From: Hippopus hippopus
Taxonomy: Eukaryota; Mollusca; Bivalvia; Cardiida; Cardiidae
Length of the DNA: 64,000 nt
NCBI GenBank assembly: GCA_946811185.2
Contig: OX328108.1
Location: 40,194,357 to 40,258,356, forward strand
Direction of reading: 5' to 3'
Numbering within the stretch: the first letter of the stretch is position 1; each line of letters opens with the position of its first letter. The position numbers and the translations under genes are program-made. Below the pieces are notes generated by a model that worked only from the letters and a program-made list of their open reading frames with translations, ran no database searches and was not told the origin of the DNA. This document shows, piece after piece, positions 31,911 to 42,984 of the stretch.

Positions 31911-33446
31911 AGCTCACCTGAGCACGAAGTGCTCATGGTGAGCTTTTGTGATCGTGCTTTGTCCATCAACTGTCGTGTGTCATGTGTCGTCAACTTTTTA
32001 CCTTGTGTAAGCTCTAGAGGCTGCATTTTTTGTCTGATACTCATGAAACTTGGTCAGAATATTTGTCTTAATGTTATCTTGGCCAAGTTTGAAAATGGGT
32101 CATGTTGGGTCAAAGACTAGGTCACTGGGACAAATCTTTGAAAAACCTTGTGTACGCTCTAGAAGCCTCAGTTTCTGTCCAATACTCATGAAACTTAGAA
32201 TGTTTGTCTTGATGACATCTTTGATGATTTTGAAAATGGGTCAGGTCAGGTAAAAAACAGGTCGCTAGGTCAAATCTTAGAAAAACCTTGGATATACTCT
32301 GAAGTCCACATTCTAAGTCCAATACTCATGAAAGTCAGAATTTTTGTCTGGATGAAAATGGATCACATGTGGTCAAAAACTAGGTCACTTGGTCAAATCT
32401 TTAACATAATTTTTGTTGCTCTAATCAACATTTTCTGTCCAATACTTAGGAAAATTTGTCAGAATGGTTTTCTTGATGATCAATAAGATGAGATTGAAAA
32501 TGGGTCACATTGGGTAAAAAACTAGTTTGCCATGTCAAACCTTGAAAAAACCTTGTGCACACTCTAGAGGCCACATTTTCCGTCCAAAACTTACGAAAGG
32601 TGGTCAGAATCGGTGTTTTAATAATATCTACAGTGGGAAACTGGACTATGTTATGCTAAAAAGTAGGTCACTGAGAGAAATTGTATAAAAAGGTTGTGTA
32701 CAAGCTATAGGCCAAATTTTCAGTTCCATGATTATGATAGCTTTGTAGAATGTTTGTCATAATATCATCGAAAGAGATTGAAAAAGGCCATAAAGTAGAT
32801 TACTGGTCCAAATCTTCAAAAAAAAAACCCTGTGTGCATTCTAGAGACCACATTTCTAGCCAGACACTCATGAAACTAGGTCAGAGTGTTTGTCTTTATA
32901 ATGATTTGAAATTGGGTCATATTCGGTCAAAAAGTAGGTAACTTGGCCAAATCTTAGAAAAACCTACTTGCACTGTATAGGCAATATTTTCACCCTGATA
33001 CTCTTGAAACCTGGTCAGAATGTTTGTCATCATAATAATTGACATGTTCAAAAATTGGTCATGTCAGGTCAATTTAAATGTAGGTCACTAAACCAAATCT
33101 CAGAGAAACCTTTTGTGCACTCATTAGGCCACATTTTCAACTTGATACTCATAAAACTAGGTCAGAGTGTTTGTCATGATGATATCTCGGACATGTCTGA
33201 ATTAGGGAATGTCAGGTCAATTAGTTTGTCACTTTGTCAAATCTTAGAAAAGCTTTTGTGCCGTCTAGAGGCCATGTTTTCAGTCTGGTCCTTATGAAAC
33301 ATTAGTAAAATGTTGTCTTGATGATATCTCTGACATGTCACCTACACTCATGTGTTTTACATCATTGCAATCAGGATCTCGTCAACTTTAACTACCCTGG
33401 ATCAATTGACTCAGGTGAGCGCTTTAGGGCCAATGGCCCTCCTGTT
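31907..33446 (+). mobile_element. Family D element, full length
   Basis: TTTTTAGCTCACCTGAGCAC start, about nine diverged core units, and CTCAGGTGAGCGCTTTAG plus the hairpin AGGGCCAATGGCCCT at the right. Confidence 0.75.
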
Positions 33447-33457
33447 TACTTTCACCC

Positions 33458-33639
33458 TTAATCCTTGATCACACAACTTGTTACGATCCCAAAGGAGAAA
33501 ATGGTGGTAACAGTATTTTCTCCTCTTCCCACAATCTTTTTTTACTTTTTTAGAAACAACTATCATTTGAGTGACAGTTAATTTGTTATCTGTTTTCGAT
33601 ATGGAGAAATGTATAATTTTGTCACCTGATAAAGGGTTA
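33458..33639 (+). repeat. Family A, degraded
   Basis: AAGGAGAAAATGGTGG hairpin with a shortened outer stem. The right end is CACCTGATAAAGGGTTAA. Confidence 0.6.
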
Positions 33640-33699
33640 AAGTGTCGAAGAGACTAAACAGATATGTTCAGTGTGGAAACAAACGCTTAAATCTAACTA

Positions 33700-33800
33700 C
33701 AGCTGTTTCAAGGCTGCTTATGGCCAGAATCACACACAGTGTAGATTAGAGATCAGACTACACTTTTTTATGCAGCCTGATCTTGATGTACACTGGCCGC
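33700..33800 (+). repeat. Family B hairpin fragment
   Basis: CAGTGTAGATTAGAGATCAG and GCAGCCTGATCTTGATGTAC are diverged arms. Confidence 0.5.
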
Positions 33801-33936
33801 AAAAGCATCTGCAGTTACAAGATGCTTTTAAAATTAAGCATTTAATATAAAATTTCTTCACAAAAGTATATGTTCTTTGTCAAAAACTACTGCAGTTTGT
33901 ATTTCACATCAAGTGCAAGTTTTGTGCTTTCCTTTT

Positions 33937-34215
33937 TACGTGCCCAAAGGGGCGTATAATGTTATGCCCATTGTTTTCGGTTTGGTAGCCACTCTATATC
34001 CACTCTCTATCCCTTGAACCCCTATAGACTGAAGTTTAAAATATTTGGCACATATGTGCACCATAATGAGACAACTTACAGAGCAGAGGTTTCACAGCTC
34101 ATGCTCTAAGATAAAGGTCACAGTAGCAGTCAAGGTTTGGATGGTCAACCCTGTCCACTACATATCTGTTAAACCCATGATCTGATTTTGAAGACATTTC
34201 ACACATGTATGCAAC
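33937..34215 (+). repeat. 5' piece of another helentron-like family
   Basis: ACGTGCCCAAAGGGGCGT is a short hairpin start like those of families D and I, followed by AAGGTCACAGTAGCAGTCAA. A possible matching right part lies at 37540-37630 (GGGAGCATTATATTGCTCC). Confidence 0.35.
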
Positions 34216-34221
34216 TTGTTT

Positions 34222-34402
34222 TTTTGGTGTCCGTGGCTGTGAAGTAGAGCGTCGGCCTCGTGACCTAAAGGTCCAGAGTTCGAGAGCCGAATGCGGGTTT
34301 TTTGTTGGCCCACACATTCAGCACGAGTACTGGTGTAGTTCCCAGGAAGCAGAATCGAGGGAGAGTGGTATAAGTTTTTAAGAATTTGTTTCTCAGTCAA
34401 TG
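34222..34402 (+). repeat. tRNA-related SINE
   Basis: GGTGTCCGTGGCTGTGAAGT and GTCCAGAGTTCGAGAGCC form A and B box-like segments. The body includes GCACGAGTACTGGTG. Confidence 0.6.
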
Positions 34403-34501
34403 TAAAATAAATATGGTTAAACTAACTTGTTGAGATGATGTGCAGAGCAGAAGTTCCCGACATCAGGCTCCGAAATACTGGATATAGCCGGGGTCACATG
34501 T

Positions 34502-37221
34502 TCTTTACCCTTTACCAAATAATACCGTGTTTTAATGACCCTCAGAAAGAGCCCTTTTGAAACACCAGCATTTTCTCCTTTTCTCACAATGTTTTCTACT
34601 TTTTAAGAGACAGAACTTTTTTAGCTCACCTGAGCACGTAGTGCTCAGGGTGAGCTATTGTGATCGATCACCGTCCGGCGTCCGTCCGTCCATCCTTCCG
34701 TCCATGAACAATTACTTAAAGAATCTTCTCCTCTGAAACCGGCAAACAGATTTCAGTGAAACTTCACAGAAATGATCCTTAGGTGATGCACTTTCAGAAT
34801 ACTTCAAACATTTGAATTCCATGAAGAACTCTGGTTGCCATGGCAACTGAAAGAAAAAACTTTAAAAATCTTCTTGTCCCAAACTGTAAGGGCTAGAGCT
34901 TTCATATATGGCATGTAGCATCATCTAGTGACCCTCTACCAAAATACTTCAAATTATGGCCCTGGTGTGGAAATTGGCCCTATATTGTGGGGTCTCGGAT
35001 TTCACATAGAGATTAAGAAGGAAATCTTTAAAAATCTTCTTGTCCTAAATCCTAAGGGCTACAGCCTTCATATTTGGCATGTAGCATCATCTAGTGGACC
35101 TCTACCGAAATACTTCAAATGATGGCCCTTGTGTGGAAATTGGCCCTTTGTTGTGGGGTCACAGATTTTACATAGAGATAAAGAAGGAAATCTTTAAAAA
35201 TCTTCTTGTCCCAAACCTTAAGGGCTAGAGCTCTCATAAAAAAATCTTCTCCTCTGAAACCTGCTAACAGATTTCAGTGAAACTCCACAGAAATGATCCT
35301 TAGGTAATGCACTTTCAGAATACTTCAAAGATTTGAATTCCATGAAGAACTCTGGTTGCCATGGCAACCGAAAGAAAAAACTTTAAAAATCTTCTTGTCC
35401 CAAACTGTAAGGGCTAGAGCTTTCATATATGGCATGTATAATCATCTAGTGACCCTCTACCAAAATACTTCAAATTATGGCCCTGGTGTGAGAATTAGCC
35501 CTGTGTTGTGGGGTCTCGGATTTCACATAGAGATAAAGAAGGAAATCTTTAAAAATCTTCTTGTCCTAAATACTAAGGGCTAGAGCTTTCATATTTGGCA
35601 TGTAGCATCATCTAGTGGACCTGTACCGAAATACTTCAAATGATGGCCCTTGTGTGGAAATTGGCCCTTTGTTGTGGGGTCATGGATTTTACATAGAGAT
35701 AAAGAAGGAAATCTTTAAAAATCTTCTTGTCCCTCTTGAACCTTAAGGGCTAGAGCTCTCATATATGGAATATTAACCAATCAGCACCAAACTTGGTCAA
35801 AATTTATATGACCATAAGATCTCGGATGAGTTCGATTTAGGGTCTTATCGGACCAGAACAACTGGAGTTATTTGTCCTTTAATTAGAAAAATAGCTATAC
35901 ATGTATTTGACTTTGTTTACACTCTAGCATCTACAAATATAAACCAATCAGTACCAAACTTGGTCAAAATATATATGACCATAAGATCTCGGATGAGTTC
36001 GATTATGGATCTAATCGGACCAGAACAACTGGAGTTATTTGCCCTTGAATTAGAAAAATTGCTATATTTGAACTTGTTTACACTCTAGCATCTACAATTT
36101 TCAACCAATCAGCACCAAACTTGGTCAAAATACATATGAACATATGATCTCGGATGAGTTCGATTATGGGTCTAATCGGACCAGAACGACTGGTGTTATT
36201 TGCCCATGAATTAAAAACTTCTTTACAATAGTTCTTTGTCCGAAGCATAACTTTGTCATCTCCAGTCCGATTGACTTGAAACTTGGCATTTGTGTTTGTT
36301 GCAATAATACGGAGTGCAGTGTGAAAGAACCATAACTCTACCTTGTACTGTCTATGAATTATTTCCCTTGATCATCCATTTTACCGCATTTTCTGCTTGT
36401 CCAGAATATAACTTTGTCATCTCTAGCCTGAACATCTTCAAAGTTGGTATGAATGATTGTTGAAAAGTTATGGAGTGCAGTGCATAAGAACCATAACTCT
36501 TCCTAGCATGAATTTTGAGTTATTCCCCCTTTGATCTTTATTTTTATAGCATTTCTTGGTTGTCCAGAGCAAAACTTAAGTAAGAATGACTTGAAATATG
36601 GTATGCCTATTTGTTGCAATATTTGGAAGTGCATTGGGCAAGAATTGTAACTCTACCTCCTGCTGTCTTTGGGTTATTTCCCTTTGATCGTCATTTTTAC
36701 AGTGTTTAGTGCTTGTCTGGAATATAACTTTGTCATCTCAAGTCAGAATGACTTCAAACTTGGTATGCATGTTTGTTGCAATATTACGGAGTACAGTGTG
36801 CAAGAACAATAACTCTACCTAGCGCGGATTTTGAGTAATTCCACTTTCATCTTCATTTTTACAGTATTTCTTGCTTGTCCGGAACGGAACTTTGTCACCT
36901 CAAGTCAAATTGACTTGAGACTTGGTAAACATGTTTGTTGCATTACTTGTCCTTTGCAATTATCATACCTCCTTGACAATTGGCGGTGGGACGGGCATAT
37001 CTTGCGACAATTTGCCGCGTTTGTTTCATTATCATTTGGCCTTGAACCTCGATATTTGGTATTTATCTTCATTGTAGACCTTTACTGCTTAGTACTCAGG
37101 TGAGCGATATAGGACCATCATGGTCCTCTTGTTTATTTTAGCTACATGTAAATTGATATCTGCAAATGCTTTCAGTTTAGGGGAGTTTGATATTGTTTCT
37201 TGTTTGGTAAAACGTTTAACC
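34502..37221 (+). repeat. Family A, split by a family D insertion
   Basis: The left part 34502-34620 runs from ACCCTTTACCAAATAATACC to the right hairpin arm and AGAGACAGAAC. It resumes at about 37135 with ATCTGCAAATGCTTTCAGTT and ends GGTAAAACGTTTAA. Confidence 0.75.
34621..37134 (+). mobile_element. Family D element with a different core, 2.5 kb
   Basis: The ends are those of family D: TTAGCTCACCTGAGCACG at the left and CTCAGGTGAGCGATATAG with the hairpin AGGACCATCATGGTCCT at the right. The core differs from the copy at 2401. Units of about 165 bp carry AAGGGCTAGAGCTTTCATAT and ATCATCTAGTGACCCTCTAC, preceded by GGTTGCCATGGCAAC. Later units carry GATCTCGGATGAGTTCGATT and AACTTTGTCATCTC. Confidence 0.8.
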
Positions 37222-37239
37222 ATGTCAGCTCCATATCTG

Positions 37240-37469
37240 TTTACTCTTTACCAAACAACAATATTGTGGATTTGTCCAAAATTTAATGCATTAGTAGATG
37301 GCAAATTAAATATGGCTCAAAAGATGGAATTTGTTTTTGATAGGATAGAAAACACTGTGGGAAAAGGAGAAAATGCTGGTAACCAGCATTTTTTCCTTTT
37401 CCCACCATGTTTTCCATACCTTTCTTTCTAATGGTCAATAAAATCTGGGATTGTGCGGTGAAGGATTAA
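37240..37469 (-). repeat. Family A
   Basis: CTTTACCAAACAACAATATT start, GTGCGGTGAAGGATTAA end. The hairpin is nearly intact. Confidence 0.75.
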
Positions 37470-37769
37470 CTTATGATATGATTTTTTACATATGAGCACC
37501 TTGATAAGAAGACATGCATATCACCGATTTCAGACACCAGGCTCCAAAGTCAAGGTCACAGCAAGGGGGTCGAAGGTCAGATGCTTTTGATACCTTCTTG
37601 GGAGCATTATATTGCTCCGCATTGCAGAGCATGTTTTACAATTTTTGAGCATGTTGCCATCGTTTGAAAACAATAACACTGACAAACATAAAATCTATAA
37701 GCAGTATGGTATATCTCTAGTTTTCATGGTGAAAATTGCTGAAAAAAACTCTGTTTAACTTGTTTTCAG

Positions 37770-37946
37770 TGAAAGGTTGTCCACCTTTAGACGAGATTAT
37801 GCATGGACACCACAATGGGACCAGTACAGGAACCATGCATGGAGATGCTATAGAACTGCATTGTAAAGCTGGGTACCATTGTCAGGGGCAGTGCATAACC
37901 ACATGTGGGGACTATGGCCAATACACCCATCTGCTCTCTTGCATTG
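37770..37946 (+). CDS. Sushi-domain receptor, first CCP-like exon
   Basis: TTTTCAG precedes and GTAATT follows; the phase is 1 on both sides (2 + 58 codons + 1). The translation has six cysteines in a CCP-like order. It opens KGCPPLDEIMHG, continues with IELHCKAGYHC (the C-x-x-GY signature of sushi domains), then GQCITTC, and closes with LLSCIG. A canonical CCP has four cysteines and a Trp before the last; here there are two extra cysteines and no Trp, so it is an atypical CCP. There is an N-G-T glycosylation site. One exon per module with phase-1 borders is typical for extracellular sushi domains. Confidence 0.75.
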
Positions 37947-37984
37947 GTAATTATTTATAAAATTTTATTAAAGGATCACATGTT

Positions 37985-38186
37985 TCGACGACGCTTGCAC
38001 AGAAGATGGCTTTTAAAGACATTGTGGGCAAAGGCGAAAATGCTGGTGTTTTATTTTCTTTTTCCCATTTTGGTCTCTGCCTCTTTAAAGGTGAGTCCCT
38101 ATCATTTCAGCCACATTTGATTTGTTCCTCTGCAAGGGGTTCCAATGTGGACAAATCTGAAATGCTATCATGAGGTAAAGAGTTAT
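37985..38186 (+). repeat. Family A, degraded
   Basis: Hairpin partly lost; the right end TGAGGTAAAGAGTTAT abuts family B1. Confidence 0.6.
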
Positions 38187-38394
38187 CCCTTACCCTGCTA
38201 AATAACTAAAATTAAATTTTCGATTCGATATTAATAACCCAAATATTGCTGTTTCAAAGTTATGTTTTAGGGAATAATATCTCCTTGTCGGACAGTGTAG
38301 ATCAAAGATCAGACTGCACATTCTGTGCAGTCTGATCTTGATCTACACTGTCCGCAAAAGGTCAGCGAGTCGCGCTTAGCAGCCAAAGGGTTAA
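38183..38394 (+). repeat. Family B1, full length
   Basis: TTATCCCTTACCCTGCTAAA start, perfect-looking hairpin around GACTGCACATTCTGTGCAGT, and GCTTAGCAGCCAAAGGGTTAA end. Confidence 0.8.
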
Positions 38395-38617
38395 GCATTT
38401 ACAAAACAATCCAGTGTTTTATCAACCCAGATGAAAAGAGCCTTTGAAAACTTTGTGGAAAAAGGAGAAACTGCTGTTAACCATCATTTTCTCTTTTTCC
38501 TACAATGCGTTATATCCTTTCAAAGATGAATACCATCATTTGAGTACATTAAATTTGTTGTCTGCAAATGCCATCAAATTGGACGCGTCTAAAATTATAT
38601 TGTCTGTTAAAGTGTTA
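38391..38617 (+). repeat. Family A
   Basis: Shares its left TTAA with the preceding B1 element. The end is TCTGTTAAAGTGTTAA. The hairpin has mismatches. Confidence 0.7.
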
Positions 38618-38636
38618 AAAACATACATGCACTGTG

Positions 38637-38868
38637 TTCAACCCTATACCACGCAATCCTGACTTTTAACGACCCAGATAAAGAAGCCTTTTGAAAACAT
38701 TGTGGGAAAAGGAGAAAATGCTGGTAACCAGCGTTTTCTCCTTTTTCCACAATATTTTCTACCCTTTCCAAAACAAATTTCAGTATTTGAGTCATATTTA
38801 TTTTGTCATCTGCAAATGCTTTCAATTCAGACCAGTCCAAAATTTTGTTGTGTGGTAAAGATTTAAGC
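38637..38868 (+). repeat. Family A, full length
   Basis: TTCAACCCTATACCACGCAA start and GTGTGGTAAAGATTTAA end. Confidence 0.8.
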
Positions 38869-40160
38869 TAGGAAGAGACAAGGTATTACTCGTACAAATT
38901 GACATGAAATAAATGACCTCTATTACCATGTATTACACGTTTGAATTATTCTCTAAATTTAGCTTTGGCTAATGTCGTCTGCATCCGAAATTATGTGAGC
39001 GATTTTCAACTCTTTATGCAGCTAATAAATTTATCATTTCTTTAAAGAATACTGAAAATACCTGAAATAAAGATGATTTTGTTGGTTTGAATAGGTAGTA
39101 CGTGGCAGGTGACATAGATCGAAGATGCACTTTCTGTGAGGTCTGATCATGATCCATGTCATCCGCAAAAGTTCTTATATTTTGACTATGGCACTGTAAA
39201 GGTCAAACCCGACATTTACCGTTAACAGAATTTCTGTACCGTCTAATTACAATCAATGATATAAATATTCACTCTTTAATTATTCTTTGCATAAAGGTCA
39301 ATTTCAGGTCAATTTGTTCAAGTAATATATATTTGCAACACATTTTAAAACTAGGTGCAGAAAAAGATTTGACCTTCATGTAAAAAAAAGAAAAGAAAAA
39401 AGGACATCCCATTGTCTTGTTATCAAAATTGCTCCTTTTTAGTGTATGTAACCGTCTTGGTTCCTTTACTCTTGCATGGAAAAATACATTTAGTGGTACT
39501 TCTCAATGTTTTATAAGAAAGTTAGATTCATTTTTAAAGAATCAAAGTTTTCATGATAAGAGAGTGATACATATTGTCCAATTTGCCAATATCAAAGATT
39601 CACAAGACATTGTTTCACACAAACTGAACATTTCAGCCAAATCTGTTGAAACATTGAAAAAAGCTATCTACATTCAAACTTAGGGATTTTTTTTTTCTGT
39701 ATATAGCCTGTCACTATTATAGTTGTCTTTGCTGTGGGTATAGATCAAGATCAAACTGCACAAATTTGATCCACACTGTCTGCTTTACAGGGAAATTCTG
39801 GTACAAATGCAACCTTGAAGTGCACTTATTTGGGTTGCATTTCTTGACTGAAAATGTGTGTTGAGTTAATCCAATGTTCTATGGGTATAGATAATTATCT
39901 TTTACTATGCTAAAATTTTTTTTTTTTTGTTTTTGAAACCTAGTTGTGGATTTTTTTTCTTTCATTAATTTGTAAAATAAGTTACATCTTTTGCAAATCA
40001 TGTGGCAGTTTTGTTAATGTGACTAACATCAGCTACTGAAAGAAAGATTATTAACTTTCTATCGTTTTGTATGACTTGACAGCAGGATATATATCACTAG
40101 TTGTTTGAAGGCAGGCCCAAATATTAGACTTGAAAGTCAGGGTTGTTATTCATGTTTCAG
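38869..40160. other. Intron with family B relics
   Basis: Diverged family B hairpins lie at about 39098-39200 and 39715-39885. An 88-residue open frame at 39417-39683 has no recognised motif. It is flanked by poor splice signals and is likely noise. Confidence 0.5.
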
Positions 40161-40355
40161 AAAACCAATGCCCAGCTCTCCCGTTTCCAAAAGATGGGAA
40201 GTATTCTCCAGAAAAGTCAACATATGATGTCAAAAACATGGTTAATTTTACTTGTAAACATGGTTTCATGCTGGACGGAAGTCAATCTGCTACATGTACC
40301 AAGAACGGGACTTGGAGCATTAAACGATACCCTGCGTGCATTCCCAATCAAGAAG
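40161..40355 (+). CDS. Sushi-domain receptor, second CCP exon
   Basis: CATGTTTCAG precedes and GTACCA follows; phase 1 on both sides (2 + 64 codons + 1). The translation is a canonical sushi/CCP module: NQCPALPFPKDGKYSP, MVNFTCKHGFMLDGS, ATCTKNGTWS and PACIP supply the four cysteines in C1-C3/C2-C4 order, the conserved Gly and aromatic residues, and the Trp before the last Cys. Two N-glycosylation sites (NFT, NGT) are seen. CCP modules mediate extracellular protein binding, as in complement regulators, selectins and some cytokine receptors. This is the most secure domain in the gene. The sequence in front of the acceptor is open in the same frame, but TTTCAG and the preserved phase argue for splicing. 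Confidence 0.88.
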
Positions 40356-40487
40356 GTACCATGGGTTTTTTTTTTTAATCTTTCTTTTTGATAAAATCGT
40401 AGATAGTAAATTCTATCAACTGACCATAAATACCATTATATAACAATTTTTTCTTCATTCGTAAGGAAAATTCAGTTTATCTAAATG

Positions 40488-40746
40488 AGCAATGCTCTGT
40501 GAAAAGGGGGTTTAATGCATCAGCAAAAAGTATCAACTCAGGTCAGCCTGCTCAGTTTGAGCAGGCTGTCCTGGGTCGAAACTTTTTGCCATTCAGTCAA
40601 TTTCGTGCATATCAAAGGCCCAGTCTACCTCATGATTCTGTTGGTTGCTAGCCTAAATGGAGTTTACAGATCCATGGTTATATGATGACTTGCATGGTAT
40701 GATGTGTGACGGACAAGCAATAAACCCATTTTCCACAGTGCTCCTC
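40488..40746 (+). repeat. Family C
   Basis: CAATGCTCTGTGAAAAGGGG start, GGTCAGCCTGCTCAGTTTGA palindrome, CCCATTTTCCACAGTGCTC end. Confidence 0.75.
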
Positions 40747-41041
40747 GAATTTCACATATTTAAGATACTTTTAAGTCCGTCATAACCATTGTGCTCAGAG
40801 CTGCCAAAAACTGTTGAAATACAGTCTGTTAAATGAACAAAATACTTTCGGGGCGTTGATAAGAAAATTCTGCAGTTTTACCTGGTTAAAATCCATAGTC
40901 ATATTCTATGCAGAATATAATACAAGATTATGACAAGTTATTCTAAAACCACGTAAATCTTTACTGTATGAACAAATAAGACAAAATAAATGTGACTCAA
41001 AAATTGAAATTCATTTTGGGAAGAGTAGAAAATATTTTGGG

Positions 41042-41234
41042 AATTACCAAAGAGCAAAAGTTTAGACCAGTACAAATTCAAAGCATTTGCAGAGGACAAC
41101 GTAAATGTAACTCAAAAGTTGAAATTTGCTTTTGAAAGGGTAGGGTGATTACTAGCATTTTCTCCTTCTCTCACAATTTTTTATTTAGAAGGCTTTTTGT
41201 TGTTATAAATTATGTTTGTGTAGTTAAGGATTAA
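41042..41234 (-). repeat. Family A, hairpin mostly deleted
   Basis: AATTACCAAAGAGCAAAAG start, GTAGTTAAGGATTAA end. A similar broken piece lies just before it at about 40930-41040. Confidence 0.6.
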
Positions 41235-41317
41235 AAATCCACATACTGATTCATTGTACTCGCTCGCATCAAACGCTTTGTTCTGATCACATGGTATCTT
41301 TTTTGTGTTTTTTTCAG

Positions 41318-41746
41318 GTACGAAGATTGAACATATTATAATAGCCGGTTGTATAGGTATTGTAATCGGCATGATAGTTGGATGCAGCATATGTTGGAAA
41401 TTTCACCCAAAAAGAAAAGTAAAAGACAAAAAAGATAAGACGGGAACAAACACGGACAAACAGGATGGGGATGAAGAAACAGAGCTATTAAGTAAAGAAT
41501 GCACTGGTGAGCAGATCACGCTCACAATCAGAGATGAGAAAGCTCAGTATGACAAACCACCACACAGCCATTCAGATTTTGATCTTTCTCGTAGGCCTGT
41601 GACTTCTGGGATAGAATTTGGACGTCAAAACAGTGTATCTGAAAACAACATTCCATCACGGGCAGGTCAAGGTACAGACTCTGGTATTTCAACTAGCAAC
41701 CCATCTAAAGATTCTGGCTTACATAAGATTGGGGAATCAAGTAAAG
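41318..41746 (+). CDS. Sushi-domain receptor, transmembrane and tail exon
   Basis: TTTTTTTCAG precedes and GTGAGT follows; phase 1 on both sides (2 + 142 codons + 1). After a short TKIEH linker comes one hydrophobic helix of about 21 residues (IIIAGCIGIVIGMIVGCSIC), then the basic stop-transfer KFHPKRKVKDKKDK, giving a type I topology. The tail is acidic and Ser/Thr rich, with DEETELLSKE, an AQYDKPPHS tyrosine segment, and Ser-rich stretches ending DSGLHKIGESS. No enzymatic or death domain is visible. Another GT at 41501 could act as an alternative donor, but the frame stays open beyond it. Confidence 0.8.
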
Positions 41747-41999
41747 GTGAGTTATCTGTTTACCAAAATGGCAAAAATTAAAATTGTCTAAATTGAAGGC
41801 ACTCATTTAAATCTATTCAACCGAAAAGGTGAGAATCAAATTTGACTTGCACCTTTTTACTACATGTAGCTGTGAAAGTTTAAATCTCTTTCTACAGAAA
41901 AATGTATTTTGTAGTGTTTTTCTATGTTTAACAAAATTGATAGAGTAACAAAATTAATAAAGATTAATCTGCAGCCAAGAAAAATCTGAAAAGGCCCCT

Positions 42000-42228
42000 T
42001 TAACTCTCTACCAGACAACAAAATTCCAGCCTTGTCCAAATTGAAAGTATTTGCAGATGACAATTTCAATGTGGCTCAAATTGTGCAATTTTTCTTTGAT
42101 AGGGTAGAAAACATTGTTGGAAAAGGAGAAAATCCTGGTTTCCAGCATTTTCTTCTTTTCTCGCAATGTTTTCATAAGGCTTCTTTCCCAGGATCATTAA
42201 AAGTCAGCATTGTGTGATAAAGGGTTAA
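42000..42228 (-). repeat. Family A, full length
   Basis: TTAACTCTCTACCAGACAAC start, GTGTGATAAAGGGTTAA end, hairpin centre CCTGGTTTCCAGC. Confidence 0.8.
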
Positions 42229-42309
42229 CTCTTTTATTACTACATGTAACTTAAGAAATTCTACTTTTTTATTGAGGTATAAAAGAAGATCCCGCTGCTG
42301 TTAAATATG

Positions 42310-42400
42310 AATTGTGTCAGGTAGCGGATGGTGTTGATCACAGATCAGACTGCACGTTCTGTGTAGTCTGATTGTTATCTACACCATCTACAGAAGCTAC
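42310..42400. repeat. Family B hairpin
   Basis: GATCAGACTGCACGTTCTGT and mirror; the outer arms are diverged. Confidence 0.55.
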
Positions 42401-42497
42401 TTAAATAGTTCTTGCTTTATATAACGCAAAATCACAATTTTTTAAAGGATCTTACGGTACCTCGTTGAAAGTTTTCTTCTTTATATTATATTTTTAG

Positions 42498-42961
42498 GGA
42501 AACATATACAAGTGAATGTAAATGTTACCAACTGTATCAACAATACAAATACTAATCAACAGAACAATACAATGCCAGAGAGGAGCGTTCAGTCCAAGGA
42601 TGAGGACAGCAAGCCAGCAGAAAACATGCCGAAAACTCCAGTAACTGTTAAATATCCAACAGAGGAGACAAGGAATGGAAAGGATGAGTGCCGTGGTGAG
42701 CTTCAGGATGGTACTCATGTAGAAGAGGCAGGAGGAAGACAAGGAGGTCAAACTGCAGCAAAACAACATGTAGAAGAGAAAGACAGAGATCATGTACCAG
42801 AAGTAAGACCTGGGTTCTCAGTCCCCGAGCAACAGAAGTTTCCACCCGATATCCAATTCCATGATCAGCCTGATGATGATGATACTGGTGCAAAACCAGG
42901 AAAGGTAGCCATCGGAAGCAGGTCGATCGATCAAGGAGATATTAATGGACATCGAAGTTGA
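42498..42961 (+). CDS. Sushi-domain receptor, last coding exon
   Basis: TATTTTTAG precedes it. Two bases complete the split Gly codon and 153 codons follow to TGA at 42959-42961. The tail begins GKHIQVNVNVTNC, followed by an Asn/Gln-rich stretch, then a hydrophilic, disordered-looking region rich in Glu, Lys, Asp and Gly. It contains VKYPTEETRN and SVQSKDED, which fit loose TRAF-binding consensus forms (P/S/A/T-x-Q/E-E and P/S-x-Q-x-x-D), and a DDDD cluster near the C-terminus. Such short motifs arise by chance. The phase from the preceding exon is correct. The 3' UTR would run on into a SINE-like stretch. Confidence 0.75.
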
Positions 42962-42984
42962 TTATGCGTTATAATTATTAGGTA

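Noticed and set aside
39417..39683. 88-residue frame in a receptor intron as an additional exon
   Set aside because: No suitable acceptor and donor in phase 1 were seen, and the protein has no cysteine pattern or other motif fitting the gene.
42494..42893. Open frames on the - strand opposite the last receptor exon
   Set aside because: They are shadows of the + strand exon, which has the correct phase and acceptor.
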